64,000 bases of DNA from Streptomyces cupreus. Its GTDB lineage: Bacteria; Actinomycetota; Actinomycetes; Streptomycetales; Streptomycetaceae. The notes below the pieces were generated by a model that was not told the DNA's origin, searched no databases, and saw only the letters and a program-made list of their open reading frames with translations. The position numbers and the translations under genes are program-made. The first letter of the stretch is position 1, and every line of letters starts with the position of its first letter. The stretch covers positions 236,979 through 300,978 of the forward strand of contig NZ_JACMSF010000003.1 in the NCBI RefSeq assembly GCF_014257025.1, read 5' to 3'. Below, in pieces: positions 62,152 through 64,000 of the stretch.

Positions 62152-62808
62152 TCAGGCGTCGGCCAGCGACAGCTTCACCGCGAACCCGAGGAACAACGCC
62201 CCCGCCGCCGAAGTGGCCCCCGCCGACAGCCGCTTGCGCCTGCGGAAGGCCGCCGCCAGCTTCGTGCCGCCGAATATCAGCGCGCTGAGGTACAGGAAAC
62301 TCGCGAGCTGCGCGAAGGCGCCCAGCACCACGAAGGACAGCGCGGGATAGGCGTACCCCGGATCGACGAACTGCACGAAGAAGGCGACGAAGAACAGGAT
62401 CGCCTTGGGGTTGAAGAGGCTGACGACGAGGGCACGGCGGAAGGGCCGCTCGCCGAAGGCGGGGGCGGCCGGGTCCGACTCGGTGCCGGCGCTCTGCTCG
62501 CGCCGGGCCCGCCACATCCCCCGGGCCGCCCGCAGCATCCCGACCGCCAGCCAGGTCAGATACCCGGCACCGGCGTACTTCACGATGCCGAACAGCACGG
62601 CGTTGGTCTGGAGCAGCGAGGCGACTCCGGCCGCGGAGAGCGTCATCAGCACCGTGTCCCCGCACCAGACCCCGGCCGCGGCCGTGTACCCCGCGCGCAC
62701 ACCCCGGCGGGCGGCCACGGACAGCACGTACAGGGAGTTGGGGCCGGGCAGCAGGACGATGAGGATCAGGCCCGCGAGATAGGTGGGAAGGTCGATGACG
62801 CCGAACAT
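62152..62808 (-). CDS. LysE/LeuE family amino-acid exporter
   Basis: A 218-residue exporter with six TM segments: LPTYLAGLILIVLLPGPNSLYVLSVAARRGVRAGYTAAAGVWCGDTVLMTLSAAG is the LysE/RhtB core with PGPNSLYV. Then come FRRALVVSLFNPKAILFFVAFFVQFV and a final TM. ATG 62808 is family-like but lacks a Shine-Dalgarno sequence; GTG 62838 is an alternative. Its stop abuts the stop of the convergent monooxygenase (TGATCA). GTGTCG near the start and CGACAC close by form a small inverted repeat that may be a control site. Confidence 0.88.
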   Translation of the reverse strand: MFGVIDLPTYLAGLILIVLLPGPNSLYVLSVAARRGVRAGYTAAAGVWCGDTVLMTLSAAGVASLLQTNAVLFGIVKYAGAGYLTWLAVGMLRAARGMWRARREQSAGTESDPAAPAFGERPFRRALVVSLFNPKAILFFVAFFVQFVDPGYAYPALSFVVLGAFAQLASFLYLSALIFGGTKLAAAFRRRKRLSAGATSAAGALFLGFAVKLSLADA

Positions 62809-62874
62809 GGAAAGGAGTGTCGCACGGCAGTACGACACTCCGATTCCGGGTTTCAGCGGGCGAGACGGCTCCGA

Positions 62875-64000
62875 TCAGAAGGCGTCGCTCGGGACGTACG
62901 TCCCCCAGACCTCCCGCAGCGCGTTGCACACCTCGCCCACCGTCGCTCGGGCGCGCAGCGCGTCCTTCATCGGGTACAGGACGTTGTCCTCGCCCTCGGC
63001 CGCCTTCTTCAGGGCGGCCAGGGCTGTGTCCACCGCCTGCTGGTCGCGCTCCGCGCGGAGCTTGGCGAGGCGTTCCGCCTGCTGGGCCTCGATGGCCGGG
63101 TCCACGCGCAGGGGCTCGTACGGCTCCTCCGCGTCGAGCTGGAAGCGGTTGACGCCGACCACGACCCGCTTGCCGGAGTCCGTCTCCTGAGCGATGCGGT
63201 AGGCGCTGCGCTCGATCTCGTTCTTCTGGAAGCCGTGCTCGATGGCCGTGACCGCGCCGCCGAGGTCCTCGACCTTCCGCATCAGCTCCAGCGCCGCCGC
63301 CTCGACCTCGTCCGTCATCTTCTCGATGACGTAGGAGCCCGCGAAGGGGTCGACCGTCGCCGTCACGTCCGTCTCGTAGGCCAGCACCTGCTGGGTGCGC
63401 AGAGCGAGGCGGGCGCTCTTGTCCGTCGGGAGCGCGATCGCCTCGTCGAAGGAGTTGGTGTGAAGGGACTGGGTGCCGCCGAGGACCGCCGCCAGGCCCT
63501 GGACCGCCACCCGGACCAGGTTCACCTCCGGCTGCTGAGCCGTCAGTTGTACGCCGGCCGTCTGCGTGTGGAAGCGGAGCATCAGGGACTTGGGGTTCTT
63601 CGCGCCGAACTCGTCCCGCATCACCCGGGCCCAAATCCTGCGCGCCGCACGGAACTTGGCGACCTCCTCCAGGATCGTCGTACGCGAGACGAAGAAGAAG
63701 GACAGGCGGGGCGCGAAGTCGTCGACGTCCATCCCCGCGGCCACGGCCGTACGCACGTACTCGATGCCGTCCGCCAGCGTGAACGCGATCTCCTGCGCGG
63801 GGGACGCGCCGGCCTCCGCCATGTGGTAGCCGGAGATCGAGATGGTGTTCCACTTCGGGATCTCGGCCTTGCAGTACTTGAAGATGTCCGCGATCAGGCG
63901 CAGGGACGGCTTGGGCGGGAAGATGTACGTCCCGCGCGCGATGTACTCCTTCAGCACGTCGTTCTGGATCGTGCCGGTGAGCTTGTCCGCCGAGACCCCC
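62875..64000 (-). CDS. Acyl-CoA mutase large subunit (methylmalonyl-CoA mutase type), N-terminus cut
   Basis: About 375 residues are visible, from KLTGTIQNDVLKEYIARGTYIFPPKPS to the stop. The adenosylcobalamin-dependent TIM-barrel core is clear: SISGYHMAEAGA (active-site His), FAPRLSFFF, LRFHTQTAGVQLTAQQPEVNLVRVAVQGLAAVLGGTQSLHTNSFDEAIALP. The protein ends after VCNALREVWGTYVPSDAF, with no B12-binding domain, so it needs a separate small subunit not encoded in the window. Arg in KEYIARG corresponds, as I align it, to the carboxylate-binding Arg of methylmalonyl-CoA mutase. The natural start lies beyond 64000. Confidence 0.9.
   Translation of the reverse strand, partial: GVSADKLTGTIQNDVLKEYIARGTYIFPPKPSLRLIADIFKYCKAEIPKWNTISISGYHMAEAGASPAQEIAFTLADGIEYVRTAVAAGMDVDDFAPRLSFFFVSRTTILEEVAKFRAARRIWARVMRDEFGAKNPKSLMLRFHTQTAGVQLTAQQPEVNLVRVAVQGLAAVLGGTQSLHTNSFDEAIALPTDKSARLALRTQQVLAYETDVTATVDPFAGSYVIEKMTDEVEAAALELMRKVEDLGGAVTAIEHGFQKNEIERSAYRIAQETDSGKRVVVGVNRFQLDAEEPYEPLRVDPAIEAQQAERLAKLRAERDQQAVDTALAALKKAAEGEDNVLYPMKDALRARATVGEVCNALREVWGTYVPSDAF

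Overview
This window is Streptomyces chromosomal core DNA. It is very GC-rich with strong third-position GC bias, uses many GTG starts, and carries recognisable streptomycete genes (accA2, pccB/pccE, afsQ1/afsQ2/sigQ). The gene order matches, from memory, the S. coelicolor stretch running from the adenylate cyclase gene (around SCO4928) down to an acyl-CoA mutase gene (around SCO4869). Locus numbers are recalled, not searched. No rRNA, tRNA, CRISPR array, prophage or intact insertion sequence was seen.

Layout. (1) 1-7.4 kb: class III adenylate cyclase (cut by the left edge), biotin-protein ligase, acyl-CoA carboxylase beta (pccB), epsilon (pccE) and alpha (accA2) subunits, with maf and two small membrane proteins. 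BirA biotinylates AccA2, so this block holds a whole carboxylase plus its modifying enzyme. (2) 7.5-18.5 kb: TetR and DeoR regulators, a quinone-reductase-type flavoprotein, purine nucleoside phosphorylase, phosphopentomutase/phosphomannomutase, deoC and an aldehyde dehydrogenase pair. This is the route from nucleosides through deoxyribose-5-phosphate to acetaldehyde and acetate. (3) 18.5-25.2 kb: uridine-kinase-like protein, sigQ, afsQ1-afsQ2, lipoprotein, VanZ, PspC and two related small secreted proteins. (4) 25.3-33 kb: adenosine deaminase, hydrolase, a MITE-like element, LysR/MFS pair, ECF sigma factor with SnoaL domain, STAS protein, AEC transporter, Uma2 protein. (5) 33.1-41.4 kb: nucleoside uptake and salvage: two BMP lipoproteins, ABC ATPase, two permeases, cytidine deaminase, thymidine phosphorylase. 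(6) 41.6-45.4 kb: M20 amidohydrolase, PH-domain membrane protein, methyltransferase. (7) 45.4-60 kb: an envelope glycopolymer cluster based on a nonulosonic acid (sialic acid/Kdn type): NeuB without SAF domain, NeuA fused to a HAD phosphatase, two polysialyltransferase-like proteins, a GT2, a GT8-pyruvyltransferase fusion, a eukaryote-type GT29 sialyltransferase, two methyltransferases and an acyltransferase. (8) 60-64 kb: TetR/FAD-monooxygenase pair, LysE exporter, and an acyl-CoA mutase cut by the right edge.

Two signals stand out. First, a 12-bp palindrome CTACGCGCGTAG (variant TAACGCGCGTAG read on the + strand) occurs six times, and only in front of nucleoside genes: pnp, deoC, add, the ABC ATPase operon, and both BMP lipoprotein genes. 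This defines a nucleoside regulon spread over 30 kb. At pnp, deoC and add the site is followed by a -10-like hexamer and a start codon 6-7 nt further on, so these transcripts are probably leaderless. Second, the protein at 56163-57623 carries sialylmotifs L, S and VS of the mainly eukaryotic GT29 family, next to a gene fusing GT8 and polysaccharide pyruvyltransferase domains, inside a Kdn/sialic-type cluster.
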